Program-made: the position numbers and the translations under genes
Part shown: positions 7,746 through 16,627 of the stretch, piece by piece
How positions within the stretch are numbered: the first letter of the stretch is position 1
How the letters are laid out: each line of letters begins with the position of its first letter
The notes under the pieces: generated by a model
Told to the model about the DNA's origin: nothing
Seen by the model: the letters and a program-made list of their open reading frames with translations, nothing else
Databases searched by the model: none
Virus record (IMG/VR): IMGVR_UViG_3300040811_001609
Coordinates: 1 to 36,544 of that record
Origin: a virus
DNA: 36,544 bases
Strand: one strand, 5' to 3'

Positions 7746-9143
7746 ATGCAATATGTATCTGAAGAACTAATGCAGAAGTGGCAGCCAGTTCTAGAGCATT
7801 CTGATCTACCAGAGATCAAAGATGCTCATCGTCGCTCTGTCACAGCTACACTTCTAGAAAACCAGACCCGTGCTTCACGTGAAGCAGCTCAGGGTTCTGG
7901 TGGCTACTCAATGCCATCGCTACTAGGCGAAGCTGCACCAACAAACGCAATGGGTGCTTCTTCTTCCGTAGCTGGTGACGGTGCAGTAGACATTTTCGAC
8001 CCAGTACTAATTTCACTAGTACGTCGTTCAATGCCAAACCTTATCGCTTATGATATTGCTGGTGTTCAGCCAATGACTGGACCAACTGGTCTTATCTTCG
8101 CGATGCGCGCACGTTACAGTAATCAAAGCTCTGGTGCAGAAGCGCTATACAACGAAGCAGACACAGACTTCTCGAAGTCAGCTGCTGGTAACACACTATC
8201 AGGTTTCGCAATTGACGAATCAACTGGTGACGCAGTTACAACAGGTCAGACAGGTTCTGATCCAACTGCCCGCGCTTCTGCAAACGGCTACACAGTTGCA
8301 ACTGGTATGTCAACAGCACAAGCTGAAGCTCTAGGTGATGCAACAAACAATGCATTCCAAGAGATGGCATTCTCAATCGAGAAAGTTTCAGTAACTGCAG
8401 TTTCACGTGCTCTAAAAGCTGAGTACACAATGGAACTAGCACAGGATCTACGCGCTGTACACGGCCTAGATGCTGAAACTGAGCTAGCCAACATTCTTTC
8501 AGCTGAAATTCTTGCAGAAATTAACCGTGAAGTTGTTCGTACAATCAACTACACAGCTACTGCAGGTGCTCAGGACAACACAGCAACAGCTGGTACATTT
8601 AACCTAGACGTTGACTCAAACGGCCGTTGGTCAGTAGAGCGTTTCAAAGGTATGATCTTCCAAATCGAGCGTGAAGCGAATCAAATCGCAAAAGACACTC
8701 GTAGAGGGAAGGGTAACATCCTAATCTGTTCATCAGACGTTGCGTCTGCTCTACAGATGGCAGGTGTTCTAGATTATACTCCAGCTCTATCAGCTAACCT
8801 AAACGTTGATGACACAGGCAACACATTCGCAGGTATCCTAAATGGTCGTATCCGCGTTTACATTGACCCATACTTCTCATCAGCATCTGGTAACCAGTAC
8901 ATGACAGTTGGCTACAAAGGTTCTTCAGCCTTTGACGCAGGTCTATTCTACTGCCCATACGTACCACTACAGATGGTTCGTGCGGTTGGTGAGAACACCT
9001 TCCAGCCAAAAATTGGCTTCAAGACTCGCTACGGCATGGTCGCGAATCCATTTGCTAAAGGTGCAACTGCTGGTAACGGTTCTATCGCATTCGCTGATAA
9101 GAACGTTTACTACAGACTAGTTGGTGTTTCCAACCTAATGTAA
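7746..9143 (+). CDS. 23: Major capsid protein gp23
   Basis: A 465-residue protein with clear T4 gp23 family features: SVTATLLENQTRASREAA near the N-terminus, IFDPVLISLVRRSMPNLIAYDIAGVQPMTGPTG split around residues 80-110, and an HK97-like fold region ending in FKTRYGMVANPFA. T4 gp23 is cleaved after an N-terminal propeptide; here SLLGEAAPT near residue 60 could be the site (inferred). Codon use differs from its neighbours: Leu is often CTA and many codons end in C, as expected of a very highly expressed gene. No gp24-like vertex gene follows it in the window. Confidence 0.96.
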   Translation: MQYVSEELMQKWQPVLEHSDLPEIKDAHRRSVTATLLENQTRASREAAQGSGGYSMPSLLGEAAPTNAMGASSSVAGDGAVDIFDPVLISLVRRSMPNLIAYDIAGVQPMTGPTGLIFAMRARYSNQSSGAEALYNEADTDFSKSAAGNTLSGFAIDESTGDAVTTGQTGSDPTARASANGYTVATGMSTAQAEALGDATNNAFQEMAFSIEKVSVTAVSRALKAEYTMELAQDLRAVHGLDAETELANILSAEILAEINREVVRTINYTATAGAQDNTATAGTFNLDVDSNGRWSVERFKGMIFQIEREANQIAKDTRRGKGNILICSSDVASALQMAGVLDYTPALSANLNVDDTGNTFAGILNGRIRVYIDPYFSSASGNQYMTVGYKGSSAFDAGLFYCPYVPLQMVRAVGENTFQPKIGFKTRYGMVANPFAKGATAGNGSIAFADKNVYYRLVGVSNLM

Positions 9144-9174
9144 TAATAAAAAGAGAAGGGTTAACCTTCCACTT

Positions 9175-9202
9175 AAAGGGCTCCTCACGGGGCCCTTTTT
9201 TT
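9175..9202 (+). terminator. Intrinsic terminator after the capsid gene
   Basis: A 10-bp stem (AAAGGGCTCC with GGGGCCCTTT, one G-T pair) around a TCAC loop, running into seven T residues. It closes the late head operon. Confidence 0.93.
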
Positions 9203-9213
9203 ATGCCTAAATA

Positions 9214-9221
9214 TATAAAAA
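9214..9221 (+). promoter_or_regulatory. Possible late promoter (variant octamer)
   Basis: TATAAAAA, one base off the late consensus, lies just after the capsid terminator and before the next gene. A fresh promoter is needed here if the terminator is efficient. Confidence 0.4.
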
Positions 9222-9237
9222 TAATCAGGATAATACT

Positions 9238-9762
9238 ATGAGTGCTTTAAATACACAACCAGAAAATAAAAATATGTTATCCCCAACAGGTTTTCGATTT
9301 GTATTGAATCGAACACCTAATGTTAACTATTTTACATATAGTGTGCCTATCCCTACTCTCAGCCTTGGAGAGATTGACACTGAGAACCCAAACGTAAGAT
9401 TACCATTTCCAGGTGATAAACTACGTTATGAACCATTATCAATTAGATTTAGAGTTGATGAAGATTTACAAAACTATCTAGAAATTCATAACTGGTTAGT
9501 TAGTCTTGGTTATCCAGAAGATATTTTAAATCAGTCTAGTTATGCTAGAGGTGCATACAATACAAGTGGTGCAGTTTACTCAGATGCAAGTCTATTAGTG
9601 TTAACAAGTAATATGAATGTAAATCTTCGTATTAACTTTAAAAACTTATTTCCTATTTCACTTACAGAATTAAACTTTGATGCATCTTTAACTGATATCG
9701 AGTACCTTGAAGCTACAGCTACATTTAGATACTCTACATATGAGATAGAAAGAGTTACATAA
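9238..9762 (+). CDS. Tail structural protein, candidate gp3-like tail completion protein
   Basis: A 174-residue protein beginning with a short disordered lead and then SPTGFRFVLNRTPNVNYF, with alternating beta-type stretches to the end (ATFRYSTYEIERVT). Similar proteins that follow gp23 and precede uvsY/uvsW in marine T4-like phages are often listed as gp3, the tail completion and sheath stabiliser; T4 gp3 has about the same length (from memory, not a search). A tail-tube-like fold is also possible. The position between the capsid terminator and uvsY supports a virion role, but the exact identity is unproven. Confidence 0.55.
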   Translation: MSALNTQPENKNMLSPTGFRFVLNRTPNVNYFTYSVPIPTLSLGEIDTENPNVRLPFPGDKLRYEPLSIRFRVDEDLQNYLEIHNWLVSLGYPEDILNQSSYARGAYNTSGAVYSDASLLVLTSNMNVNLRINFKNLFPISLTELNFDASLTDIEYLEATATFRYSTYEIERVT

Positions 9763-9767
9763 AACAG

Positions 9768-9796
9768 TTGCACTGACTGGTGTTTAATATTATAAT
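9768..9796 (+). promoter_or_regulatory. Sigma70-like promoter upstream of uvsY
   Basis: -35 TTGCAC at 9768-9773 and -10 TATAAT at 9791-9796, spacer 17 bp. It belongs to a recurring AGTTGCACT promoter family in this window and lies just after the tail gene stop. Confidence 0.8.
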
Positions 9797-9833
9797 GAAC
9801 GTGTAGTGTTTTTAAGACTGGATATATATTATA

Positions 9834-10274
9834 ATGAATATTGAAGATATTATGGATATGTGGACTCAAGATGCAAAGATCGATGATGTTGATCTTGATC
9901 GTGAAAGCCTTGGAGTACCTAATCTCCATGCAAAGTATCTTAAGATACTATACCAGCAAAAACTTAAGCTGCGTAAACTAACCATTCAAAGAAAAACGTT
10001 AGTGAAGGTACTTACAGAGTACTACAAGGGAGATCTAAATCACCCTGAGGATCTTAAGGAGATCCAGCGAGAACCATGGTCTCGTACCATTCTCAAGCAA
10101 GATATAAATAGTTATGTAGATAGTGATGATGAAATGATTAAGCTCCTCACAAAGATTGCTTACCAAGAGGAGGTGGTGTTGTTATTGGAAGATATAATGA
10201 AAAATATAAACAATAGGACCTTCCATATTAAAAATGCAATCGAGTGGAGAAAGCTTACCAACTTCGGTATATAG
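9834..10274 (+). CDS. uvsY: Recombination mediator UvsY
   Basis: A 146-residue, charged helical protein. The pattern LHAKYLKILYQQKLKLRKL followed by KTLVKVLTEYYKGD matches T4 UvsY (137 residues: a KWLNKHS..K..L..EA..K..LKA.LDYY.G core). UvsY loads UvsX recombinase on gp32-coated single-stranded DNA. Adjacent uvsW supports the call, and uvsX lies further right. The ribosome site is weak and the start region is AT-rich (TATATTATAATG), close to the recurring motif found at genes 45 and 44. Confidence 0.85.
   Translation: MNIEDIMDMWTQDAKIDDVDLDRESLGVPNLHAKYLKILYQQKLKLRKLTIQRKTLVKVLTEYYKGDLNHPEDLKEIQREPWSRTILKQDINSYVDSDDEMIKLLTKIAYQEEVVLLLEDIMKNINNRTFHIKNAIEWRKLTNFGI
10103..10110 (+). promoter_or_regulatory. 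Possible internal late promoter for uvsW
   Basis: Exact TATAAATA inside the uvsY coding region, about 125 bp before the uvsW start. UvsW is a late protein in T4, which makes an internal late promoter plausible. The octamer is also expected a few times by chance in DNA this AT-rich. Confidence 0.35.
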
Positions 10275-11724
10275 AGAATTGATTACATTATCCAAGGTGA
10301 ATGAAACATACTTAAGAGTTGATGGCTCTGGAGGCGTACGACGTGAATTGAATGAGTTCTTTTCTTTCTATGCTCCAGGGTATAAATTTATGCCCGCTTA
10401 TCGTAATAAGTTTTGGGATGGAAAGATTCGTCTATTTGACGGAAATAAAAATACTATTTACCTTGGACTGCTTCCATATGTAAAAGCATTCTGTAAAGAT
10501 AGAGATTACGATTTAGAGTTTGATGACTCTTTAGAATTATCCAATGAATGTTCTTTATCTGAAGTAGAAGATTTTGCAAATACTTTAAACCTTCCTTTCG
10601 AACCAAGAGACTATCAAACTGAAGCTGTTGCTCATTGTATACGTGAAAACAGAGCAATGATTTTATCTCCTACTGCTTCAGGCAAATCTCTTATTATATA
10701 TCTACTTACACAATTTTATCAAGAACATAAAACATTAATTATTGTACCTACTGTATCTCTCGTTACACAGATGTATGGTGATTTCAAAGATTATAGTTAT
10801 AAAGGCGATTGTAAGTTAATTACAGCAGGTGTAGATAAACATAATATTGACGAACGTATCACAGTAACTACCTGGCAATCTATCTATAAGATGCCTAAAG
10901 CTTGGTTTGATCAATTTGATGTTGTTATTGGAGATGAAGCTCATTTATTTAAAGCTAAGTCACTTACATCTATTATGACTAAATTAACTGATTGTAAATA
11001 TCGTTTCGGTTTTACTGGTACATTAGATGGTACTGAGACGCATAAGTTAGTATTAGAAGGTTTATTTGGTGCTGTAAAAAGTTTTGTAAAAACAAAAGAT
11101 CTTATTGAATCCGGAACTGTTGCAGATTTAAAAATTAAAATTTTAGTCTTGAAATATGCTGAAGAAACAGCTAAACTTAATAAAGATAATAAATTTCAAG
11201 ATGAAATGGACTTTATAGTTCGAAACGAAAAACGTAATAAATTTATAACTAATCTTGCTAAGTCATTAAACGGTAATACTCTTATTCTATTTCAATATGT
11301 AGAAAAGCACGGTAAAGAATTATATACTCAGATCAAACAATCCCTAAATATTAAAAGAAAGGTATTCTTTGTATTTGGTGGTGTTGATGCAGAAACACGA
11401 GAAAGTGTTAGACAAATCGCAGAACGTGAAAACGATGCAGTCATTATTGCATCTTATGGAACGTTTAGTACCGGCGTCAATATTAAAAATTTACATAATG
11501 TTATATTTGCCTCCCCGTCCAAATCTCGTATCAGAAATTTACAATCCATCGGGCGCGGTCTTAGAAAAAGTGATACAAAAGAAGCAATGACATTATATGA
11601 TATTGCAGATGATTTACAGTATAAAAAGAAAGTAAATTATACTCTGCGACATCTATATGAGCGAGTTAAAATATATAACGAAGAGCAATTCCAATATAAA
11701 ATATATAAAATTAAGTTGGAGTAA
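10234..11724 (+). CDS. uvsW: UvsW-type DNA/RNA helicase
   Basis: A 496-residue superfamily 2 helicase. The N-terminal UvsW domain has FFSFYAPGYKFMP and the WDGKIRLFD signature. Motif I is SPTASGKS (145-152), motif II GDEAHLF (233-239), motif III-type GFTGTLDG, and motif VI SIGRGLRKSD. The T4 enzyme unwinds branched DNA and R-loops and moves replication from origin-dependent to recombination-dependent mode. The start used overlaps uvsY by 41 nt without a clear ribosome site. In-frame TTG (10279) or GTG (10297) would give a length closer to T4 UvsW, so the exact N-terminus is uncertain. Confidence 0.93.
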   Translation: MQSSGESLPTSVYRELITLSKVNETYLRVDGSGGVRRELNEFFSFYAPGYKFMPAYRNKFWDGKIRLFDGNKNTIYLGLLPYVKAFCKDRDYDLEFDDSLELSNECSLSEVEDFANTLNLPFEPRDYQTEAVAHCIRENRAMILSPTASGKSLIIYLLTQFYQEHKTLIIVPTVSLVTQMYGDFKDYSYKGDCKLITAGVDKHNIDERITVTTWQSIYKMPKAWFDQFDVVIGDEAHLFKAKSLTSIMTKLTDCKYRFGFTGTLDGTETHKLVLEGLFGAVKSFVKTKDLIESGTVADLKIKILVLKYAEETAKLNKDNKFQDEMDFIVRNEKRNKFITNLAKSLNGNTLILFQYVEKHGKELYTQIKQSLNIKRKVFFVFGGVDAETRESVRQIAERENDAVIIASYGTFSTGVNIKNLHNVIFASPSKSRIRNLQSIGRGLRKSDTKEAMTLYDIADDLQYKKKVNYTLRHLYERVKIYNEEQFQYKIYKIKLE

Positions 11725-11727
11725 TAA

Positions 11728-12054
11728 ATGCAAGCAAGTATCAAAGTAATTAAACTAACTTCAGGTGATACTATAGTTGCATCATTAACACAGGACGAAA
11801 AAACCTCACAAGTACAAATTGATAATCCGGTACAATTTACTATGATGTATAGAGGTGGTGGTGAAGGCTCATTAGTAGCACAACAATGGTTAGAGACTGA
11901 TGAAACATCATTTGTTATTCATAAGATGCAGATAGTAGCTGTAGCTGAACCTAACGATATGTTAAAAGACTATTACTTTTCTAGTCTAGAAGAGATAAAT
12001 TCAGAATATGAAGATAATGTATTTGCTGATTTTGAAGGTGGATTCTTACATTAA
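11728..12054 (+). CDS. Putative Sm-like (LSm-fold) protein, paralogue of the 28905 gene
   Basis: A 108-residue protein opening with ASIKVIKLTSGDTIVASL, the pattern of a bent beta-strand pair in Sm-like proteins (K-V/L-I-K-L-x-S-G-D/E-x-I/V-V-A). A structure of an Sm-like protein of suspected cyanophage origin is known, and small proteins of this type recur near T4-like replication genes (family knowledge). The gene at 28905 shares the opening pattern. The tail is acidic. It starts 3 nt after uvsW. RNA binding is inferred, not shown. Confidence 0.55.
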   Translation: MQASIKVIKLTSGDTIVASLTQDEKTSQVQIDNPVQFTMMYRGGGEGSLVAQQWLETDETSFVIHKMQIVAVAEPNDMLKDYYFSSLEEINSEYEDNVFADFEGGFLH

Positions 12055-12057
12055 CAG

Positions 12058-12086
12058 TTGCACTTTATAGCAATCTATACTATAAT
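12058..12086 (+). promoter_or_regulatory. Sigma70-like promoter upstream of gene 55
   Basis: -35 TTGCAC at 12058-12063 and -10 TATAAT at 12081-12086, spacer 17 bp, preceded by AG as in the uvsY promoter. It fits early or middle expression of the late sigma factor. Confidence 0.82.
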
Positions 12087-12115
12087 ATAATTGTTTATTC
12101 TAACAAGGTATTACT

Positions 12116-12679
12116 ATGGCTAAACGCAAAAGAAATGAATATGTAAATAATAAAGACTTCTTAGCCGCCTTAATTAAGTATCGTGATGATGTAAGAGTAG
12201 CTGAAGCAGAAGGTAAACCTCGACCGAGAGTTCCTAATTATATCGGTGAATGTATTATGAAGATTGCAACACATCTTGCACGTAAGCCGAACTTTATTAA
12301 CTATACATTTAAAGATGATATGATTTCAGATGGTATTGAAAACTGTCTGCAATATATTGATAATTTTAATCCAGATAAATCTAATAATCCATTTGCTTAT
12401 TTTACGCAGATTATTTGGTTTGCTTTTCTCAGACGTATTCAAAAAGAAAAGAAACTGCTTTATGTAAAATATAAAATGACAGAAAATGTTAATGTTATGA
12501 ATATGACGTCAGAACGTCAAGGACATGATATTGGTAGTAATTTTGATGATAGTATAAAGATGAGTGAATGGTCATCTGATTATATGAGCAACTTTATTAA
12601 AGACTTTGAAGAAACCAAACGTCGCAAAGTAAAGAAACGTGATGAGAAAAAAATAGATGAAGATAGCGCTAGTAACTGA
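12116..12679 (+). CDS. 55: Late-transcription sigma factor gp55
   Basis: A 187-residue protein with the sigma region 2-like core seen in T4 gp55 (185 residues): YIGECIMKIATHLARKPNF, then DDMISDGIENCLQYIDNF, then NPFAYFTQIIWFAFLRRIQ. In T4 gp55 directs host core polymerase to TATAAATA promoters and contacts the gp45 clamp with its C-terminal tail. The tail here is basic and acidic mixed (KRRKVKKRDEKKIDED). TATAAATA sites before genes 67, 22 and 23 are its expected targets. It overlaps gene 47 by 23 nt. Confidence 0.95.
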   Translation: MAKRKRNEYVNNKDFLAALIKYRDDVRVAEAEGKPRPRVPNYIGECIMKIATHLARKPNFINYTFKDDMISDGIENCLQYIDNFNPDKSNNPFAYFTQIIWFAFLRRIQKEKKLLYVKYKMTENVNVMNMTSERQGHDIGSNFDDSIKMSEWSSDYMSNFIKDFEETKRRKVKKRDEKKIDEDSASN

Positions 12680-13727
12680 TACGCACTTTGGTGCACGTAA
12701 TGATAATGTAGCGTTTGCAGACTATTTCGGAAAATTTTATACAGATATTTTCTTCCCATATCTAAAAGAGAATAATATTGATACTATTATTCATCTTGGT
12801 GATATTGTAGATAGACGCAAATATATTAATTACCAAACTCAAGCTCATATGCAAAAAGTTTTCATTGATCCTATCATTGAGAACGATTATAATATGCATG
12901 TAATAATTGGTAATCATGATACGTATTATAAAAATACTAATGAAATTAACTCTATGCAACAGTTGTATGGAACAACTGGGTATGAGAAGATTAAATGGTA
13001 TGATAATAAACCTGCGGTATTAAACTTTGATGGTTGCGATATAATGCTACTACCATGGTTGTGTAGCAGTAATATTGAACCGTTTATGAAAGAAGTAGAT
13101 AAAACTACTGCTCAAGTATTATTTGGACATCTTGAGCTAAAAGGTTTTGAGATGTATAGAGGTGCAATTAATGATCACGGTTTTGACAGTTCTCTTTTCA
13201 ATAAGTTTGATATTGTATGTTCTGGACATTTTCACCATAAAAGTACAGTCGGTAACATTAACTATCTCGGATCTCCTTACGAGATTACTTGGTCGGACTT
13301 TGATGATCCTCGCGGTTTTCATATTTTTGATACTGATAGTAGGACAATAGAGTTTGTTAAAAACCCTTATACTATGTTTAATAAAATATTCTATGATGAT
13401 GAAAATCAAACTATGGAATATGTTGTTAATCAAAACTATGAACGCTTAGCAGGTAGTTATGTTAAGGTAGTTATTAAGAATAAAACTAACCCATACTGGT
13501 TTGATATGTTTATGGAGAGACTAGAAAAAGTAAATCCTATTCATATTCAAGTAGTAGAAGATCATTTGAATCTCGATTTAGAATCAGATGATGATATCGT
13601 AAGTGAAGCAGAAGATACAATGACTATTCTGCACAAATATATTGATAATCTAGAAGTAAATGTAAATAAAACACAACTAGAGACAACAATAAAAGATTTA
13701 TATTCTGAAGCATTATCGGTGAGTTAA
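12657..13727 (+). CDS. 47: Recombination endonuclease subunit gp47 (Mre11-like)
   Basis: A 356-residue calcineurin-type metallophosphatase. Metal-binding motifs are in order: DTHFG (D8, H10), GDIVDRR (48-54), GNHD (85-88), GHLE, and GHFHHKS. With gp46 it forms the T4 counterpart of the Mre11-Rad50 complex that resects DNA ends to feed UvsX recombination. It starts inside gene 55 and its stop shares one base with the start of gene 46 (TAATG), so the three are translationally coupled. Confidence 0.96.
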   Translation: MKIALVTDTHFGARNDNVAFADYFGKFYTDIFFPYLKENNIDTIIHLGDIVDRRKYINYQTQAHMQKVFIDPIIENDYNMHVIIGNHDTYYKNTNEINSMQQLYGTTGYEKIKWYDNKPAVLNFDGCDIMLLPWLCSSNIEPFMKEVDKTTAQVLFGHLELKGFEMYRGAINDHGFDSSLFNKFDIVCSGHFHHKSTVGNINYLGSPYEITWSDFDDPRGFHIFDTDSRTIEFVKNPYTMFNKIFYDDENQTMEYVVNQNYERLAGSYVKVVIKNKTNPYWFDMFMERLEKVNPIHIQVVEDHLNLDLESDDDIVSEAEDTMTILHKYIDNLEVNVNKTQLETTIKDLYSEALSVS

Positions 13728-15442
13728 TGATCTATTTTAAATATCTACGTTGGAAGAATTTCCTTTCAACTGGAAATGTGTTTACTGAATTAAAGTTAGA
13801 TAAAGCTAAATCTACTCTTGTAGTAGGTGAGAATGGTGCTGGAAAAAGTACTATGCTCGATGCTTTGTCTTTTGCTTTATATGGTAAGCCGTTTCGTAAA
13901 ATTAATAAACCTCAGCTCATGAACACTATAAACCAAAAAGGTTTAGAAGTGCAAGTTGAGTTTAAAATTGGTAAAAAAGAATATATGATTGTTCGAGGTG
14001 TCAAACCTAATAAGTTTGAGATCTACGAAAACGATAAAATTATTAATCAAGATGCAGCTGCTAGAGATTATCAAGAAGTATTAGAAAAGAATATTCTAAA
14101 GCTTAATCATAAATCGTTTAGTCAGATTGTTGTACTAGGTAGTAGTACGTTTGTTCCTTTTATGCAACTACCTTCTATGCATCGTAGAGAAGTTATTGAG
14201 GACTTGCTCGATATTCAAATCTTCTCTACGATGAACACTCTTCTTAAAGAGAAGGTAAATACAAACAAGTCTGAAATTTTAGATAACGATTATAATATTA
14301 ATCTTGCTGAAGAAAAAATTAAAATGCAGAATCAGTATATCGCTGACTTAAAGCAGAATACTGAAAAGCGTGTTAATGAAGCTAAAGTAAAAATTGCTAA
14401 AGCAGAAAAAGAAAAGCAAGACTATAATACTCTTATCGAAGATTTACAAACAGAAGTAAACGAATTACAAGAGAGTGTTTCTGATTTTGAATCTCTTACT
14501 AAAAAGAAAACTAAAGTAGAGCAGTTAGAATATAAGCTTCAAGAGAAGATTAAAAAGCTTGAGCATGATATTGAGTTCTATCAAGATCATGATAACTGCC
14601 CTGTGTGTAAACAAGATATTGAAGAAGATTTTAAAGATCAAACTATTGAAGAGAAAGAAGCTTCTTTAAAAGAAACTACAGAAGGTTTTAATCAATTACA
14701 AGAAGAATGGAAATCTATTAATACTCGCATTAAAGAGATTATGACTATTCAAGCTGATATCTCTTCGAAGCAATCTGATATTAGTAATAATAATTCTCAT
14801 ATCAATGCGTTAAATAAAATTATTGATAGTATTAATGAAGATATTTCTAAGATTGATAATACTGATAAGTCAGATGAAACTGATAAAAAGAAACTAGATA
14901 CATTACAGAAAGCACTGGTAAAGCTTGAGTCGTATAAAGAAGAATTAATTAATGAGCGTTCAGTGTTAGATATTGCTTCTATGATTCTTAAAGATTCTGG
15001 TATTAAGACTCGTATTATTAAACAGTATATTCCTGTAATGAATAAGCTTATTAATAAGTATCTTGCTGCTATGGACTTCTTTGTTGACTTTCAGCTCGAT
15101 GAAAATTTTAACGAAACTATTAAGAGTCGTTTTCGTGATGTATTCTCTTACGCTTCATTCTCAGAAGGTGAGAAGATGCGTATTGACTTAGCGTTATTAT
15201 TTACTTGGAGAGCTGTATCTAAACTTCGTAACTCAGTGAGTACTAATCTTCTTATTATGGATGAAGTGTTTGATTCATCTCTCGATAATACTGGTACAGA
15301 AGAGTTTTTAAAGATACTAAATGACTTGACTTCTGACACAAATGTGTTTATAATAAGTGATAAAGGTGATCAACTGTATGATAAATTTCACAGCGTGATT
15401 CGTTTTGAGAAACATAAAAACTTTAGTAGAATTGCAGCTTAA
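13727..15442 (+). CDS. 46: Recombination endonuclease subunit gp46 (Rad50-like)
   Basis: A 571-residue SMC-type ATPase. Walker A GENGAGKS is at 34-41. Two long coiled-coil arms flank a zinc hook CPVC at 291-294. The ABC signature is SFSEGEKMRIDLAL and Walker B is NLLIMDEVFD. It partners gp47. Length and layout match T4 gp46 (560 residues). No frameshift or inserted domain is seen. Confidence 0.97.
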   Translation: MIYFKYLRWKNFLSTGNVFTELKLDKAKSTLVVGENGAGKSTMLDALSFALYGKPFRKINKPQLMNTINQKGLEVQVEFKIGKKEYMIVRGVKPNKFEIYENDKIINQDAAARDYQEVLEKNILKLNHKSFSQIVVLGSSTFVPFMQLPSMHRREVIEDLLDIQIFSTMNTLLKEKVNTNKSEILDNDYNINLAEEKIKMQNQYIADLKQNTEKRVNEAKVKIAKAEKEKQDYNTLIEDLQTEVNELQESVSDFESLTKKKTKVEQLEYKLQEKIKKLEHDIEFYQDHDNCPVCKQDIEEDFKDQTIEEKEASLKETTEGFNQLQEEWKSINTRIKEIMTIQADISSKQSDISNNNSHINALNKIIDSINEDISKIDNTDKSDETDKKKLDTLQKALVKLESYKEELINERSVLDIASMILKDSGIKTRIIKQYIPVMNKLINKYLAAMDFFVDFQLDENFNETIKSRFRDVFSYASFSEGEKMRIDLALLFTWRAVSKLRNSVSTNLLIMDEVFDSSLDNTGTEEFLKILNDLTSDTNVFIISDKGDQLYDKFHSVIRFEKHKNFSRIAA

Positions 15443-15444
15443 AA

Positions 15445-16089
15445 ATGAAACAAATTATTTTTGGAAATCCAGTTTGGATAGAAAAAGTTGATCCTCTATT
15501 ATATGATAAACAAGAATTAATATCTGTTATTAACTATAATTATAATAAAGCACCAACAAGAAATAATTGGAAAGGTGATAATCTAAGTAGCTTACATCAT
15601 ATGTATGATGATTGGGATAATAAAGAATTTATAAAACCTGATTTTGAATCTCTTAGACCATTATATGAAAAACATGTAAGTAATTTTTTTAGAGAAACTA
15701 ATGTAAAACCATGTGAGTACTCAATTGATATTGTAAATTATACAGTTATTAATAAAGACCAATATATGTCTGCTCATGAACATATAGCTGATAATACTTT
15801 TGCTTTTGTTCATTACATTAGTTTTGATAGAGAGAGTCATTACCCTCTTGTATTTCATAATGACTTTATAGGTCGTAAATTTATAAAAAATAATAACTTT
15901 GCAGATAAATTTGAAAAAAACAATGAAAATTTTATGATATTTCTTGAAAAATGGGTGCCTTATTTTAATGAAGATGATATAATAATCTTTCCTGCATGGT
16001 TAAGTCATAGTGTAGAAAATTTATTTAATATTAATAAAAATACAGATAAAAATAGAATATGTATAGTTGGTAATGTAACGGTGTATTAA
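15445..16089 (+). CDS. Putative 2OG-Fe(II) oxygenase-like protein
   Basis: A 214-residue protein. Candidate iron ligands are in YMSAHEHIADNTF (H111 with E112/H113) and FPAWLSHSV (H188), with a possible 2-oxoglutarate-binding Arg in RICIVGNV (R204). The spacing fits the 2OG-FeII_Oxy_5 type common in marine phages. The substrate is unknown. Codon use is odd: Arg is AGA in six codons and CGT in one, while gp43 and gp41 mainly use CGT, and the gene is visibly more AT-rich. It is wedged between gene 46 and the deformylase gene with 2 nt before it, which suggests later insertion. Confidence 0.62.
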   Translation: MKQIIFGNPVWIEKVDPLLYDKQELISVINYNYNKAPTRNNWKGDNLSSLHHMYDDWDNKEFIKPDFESLRPLYEKHVSNFFRETNVKPCEYSIDIVNYTVINKDQYMSAHEHIADNTFAFVHYISFDRESHYPLVFHNDFIGRKFIKNNNFADKFEKNNENFMIFLEKWVPYFNEDDIIIFPAWLSHSVENLFNINKNTDKNRICIVGNVTVY

Positions 16090-16625
16090 TGATCTTAGAT
16101 TTAGTAAAACAAGACGATCCTATCCTGAAGCAGAAATGTGAACTGTTTGATTTTGACAATCCTCAAGTCGATCCAGAAAAGCTCGCTCGTGATTTAAAAG
16201 AATCAATGATTCATTATAAAGGTATTGGTCTATCCGCCTGTCAGGTAGGTTTACCATACAGAGTGTTTGTTGTTGGCGATCCAGGTGATCCAGACAATAT
16301 TAAAGTATTTTTTAATCCTCGTATCGTAGATACATCAGAAGAAGACGTATTAATTGAAGAAGGGTGTTTATCCTTTCCAGGTTTGTTTATGAAGGTAAAG
16401 CGACCAGCTAATTGTCGTATACGTTTTGCTGATCCTAGAGGTATTATTGATACACAAGTATATGATGATATTCCTGCTACAGCTATTCTACATGAGTATG
16501 ATCATATGGACGGTATTCTGTTCCATCGCCGTGCTAATCCTTATCATAAAGAGCAAGCAAAAAAACAGAAGAAAAAGTTAGATAAGCTACGTGCTGCTAA
16601 CAAAAAGAAGCTAAGTAAAGTATAA
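16089..16625 (+). CDS. def: Peptide deformylase
   Basis: A 178-residue protein with all three deformylase motifs: GIGLSACQ (45-52), EGCLS (91-95) and HEYDH (135-139). The metal ligands are Cys93, His135 and His139. It removes the N-formyl group from new proteins. Deformylase genes are known in marine T4-like phages, where they are thought to help host or phage protein turnover. The C-terminus has a Lys-rich extension. Its start overlaps the previous stop by one base. The next genes build and probably formylate preQ1, but no evidence links this enzyme to that. Confidence 0.95.
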   Translation: MILDLVKQDDPILKQKCELFDFDNPQVDPEKLARDLKESMIHYKGIGLSACQVGLPYRVFVVGDPGDPDNIKVFFNPRIVDTSEEDVLIEEGCLSFPGLFMKVKRPANCRIRFADPRGIIDTQVYDDIPATAILHEYDHMDGILFHRRANPYHKEQAKKQKKKLDKLRAANKKKLSKV

Positions 16626-16627
16626 TC

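Noticed and set aside
7846-8548. Open minus-strand and shifted frames inside the capsid gene
   Set aside because: They arise from the strong codon bias of gp23; the translations are Leu/Gln/His-rich nonsense without start signals.
9153-9169. Near-palindrome GAAGGGTTAACCTTCC after the capsid gene
   Set aside because: It has no T run, and the real terminator stem with seven T follows it directly; it may be part of the same 3' end but needs no separate role.
16621-16626. TATAAT at the end of the deformylase gene as a queE promoter
   Set aside because: No acceptable -35 stands 16-18 bp upstream, and the start would fall inside the leader hairpin.
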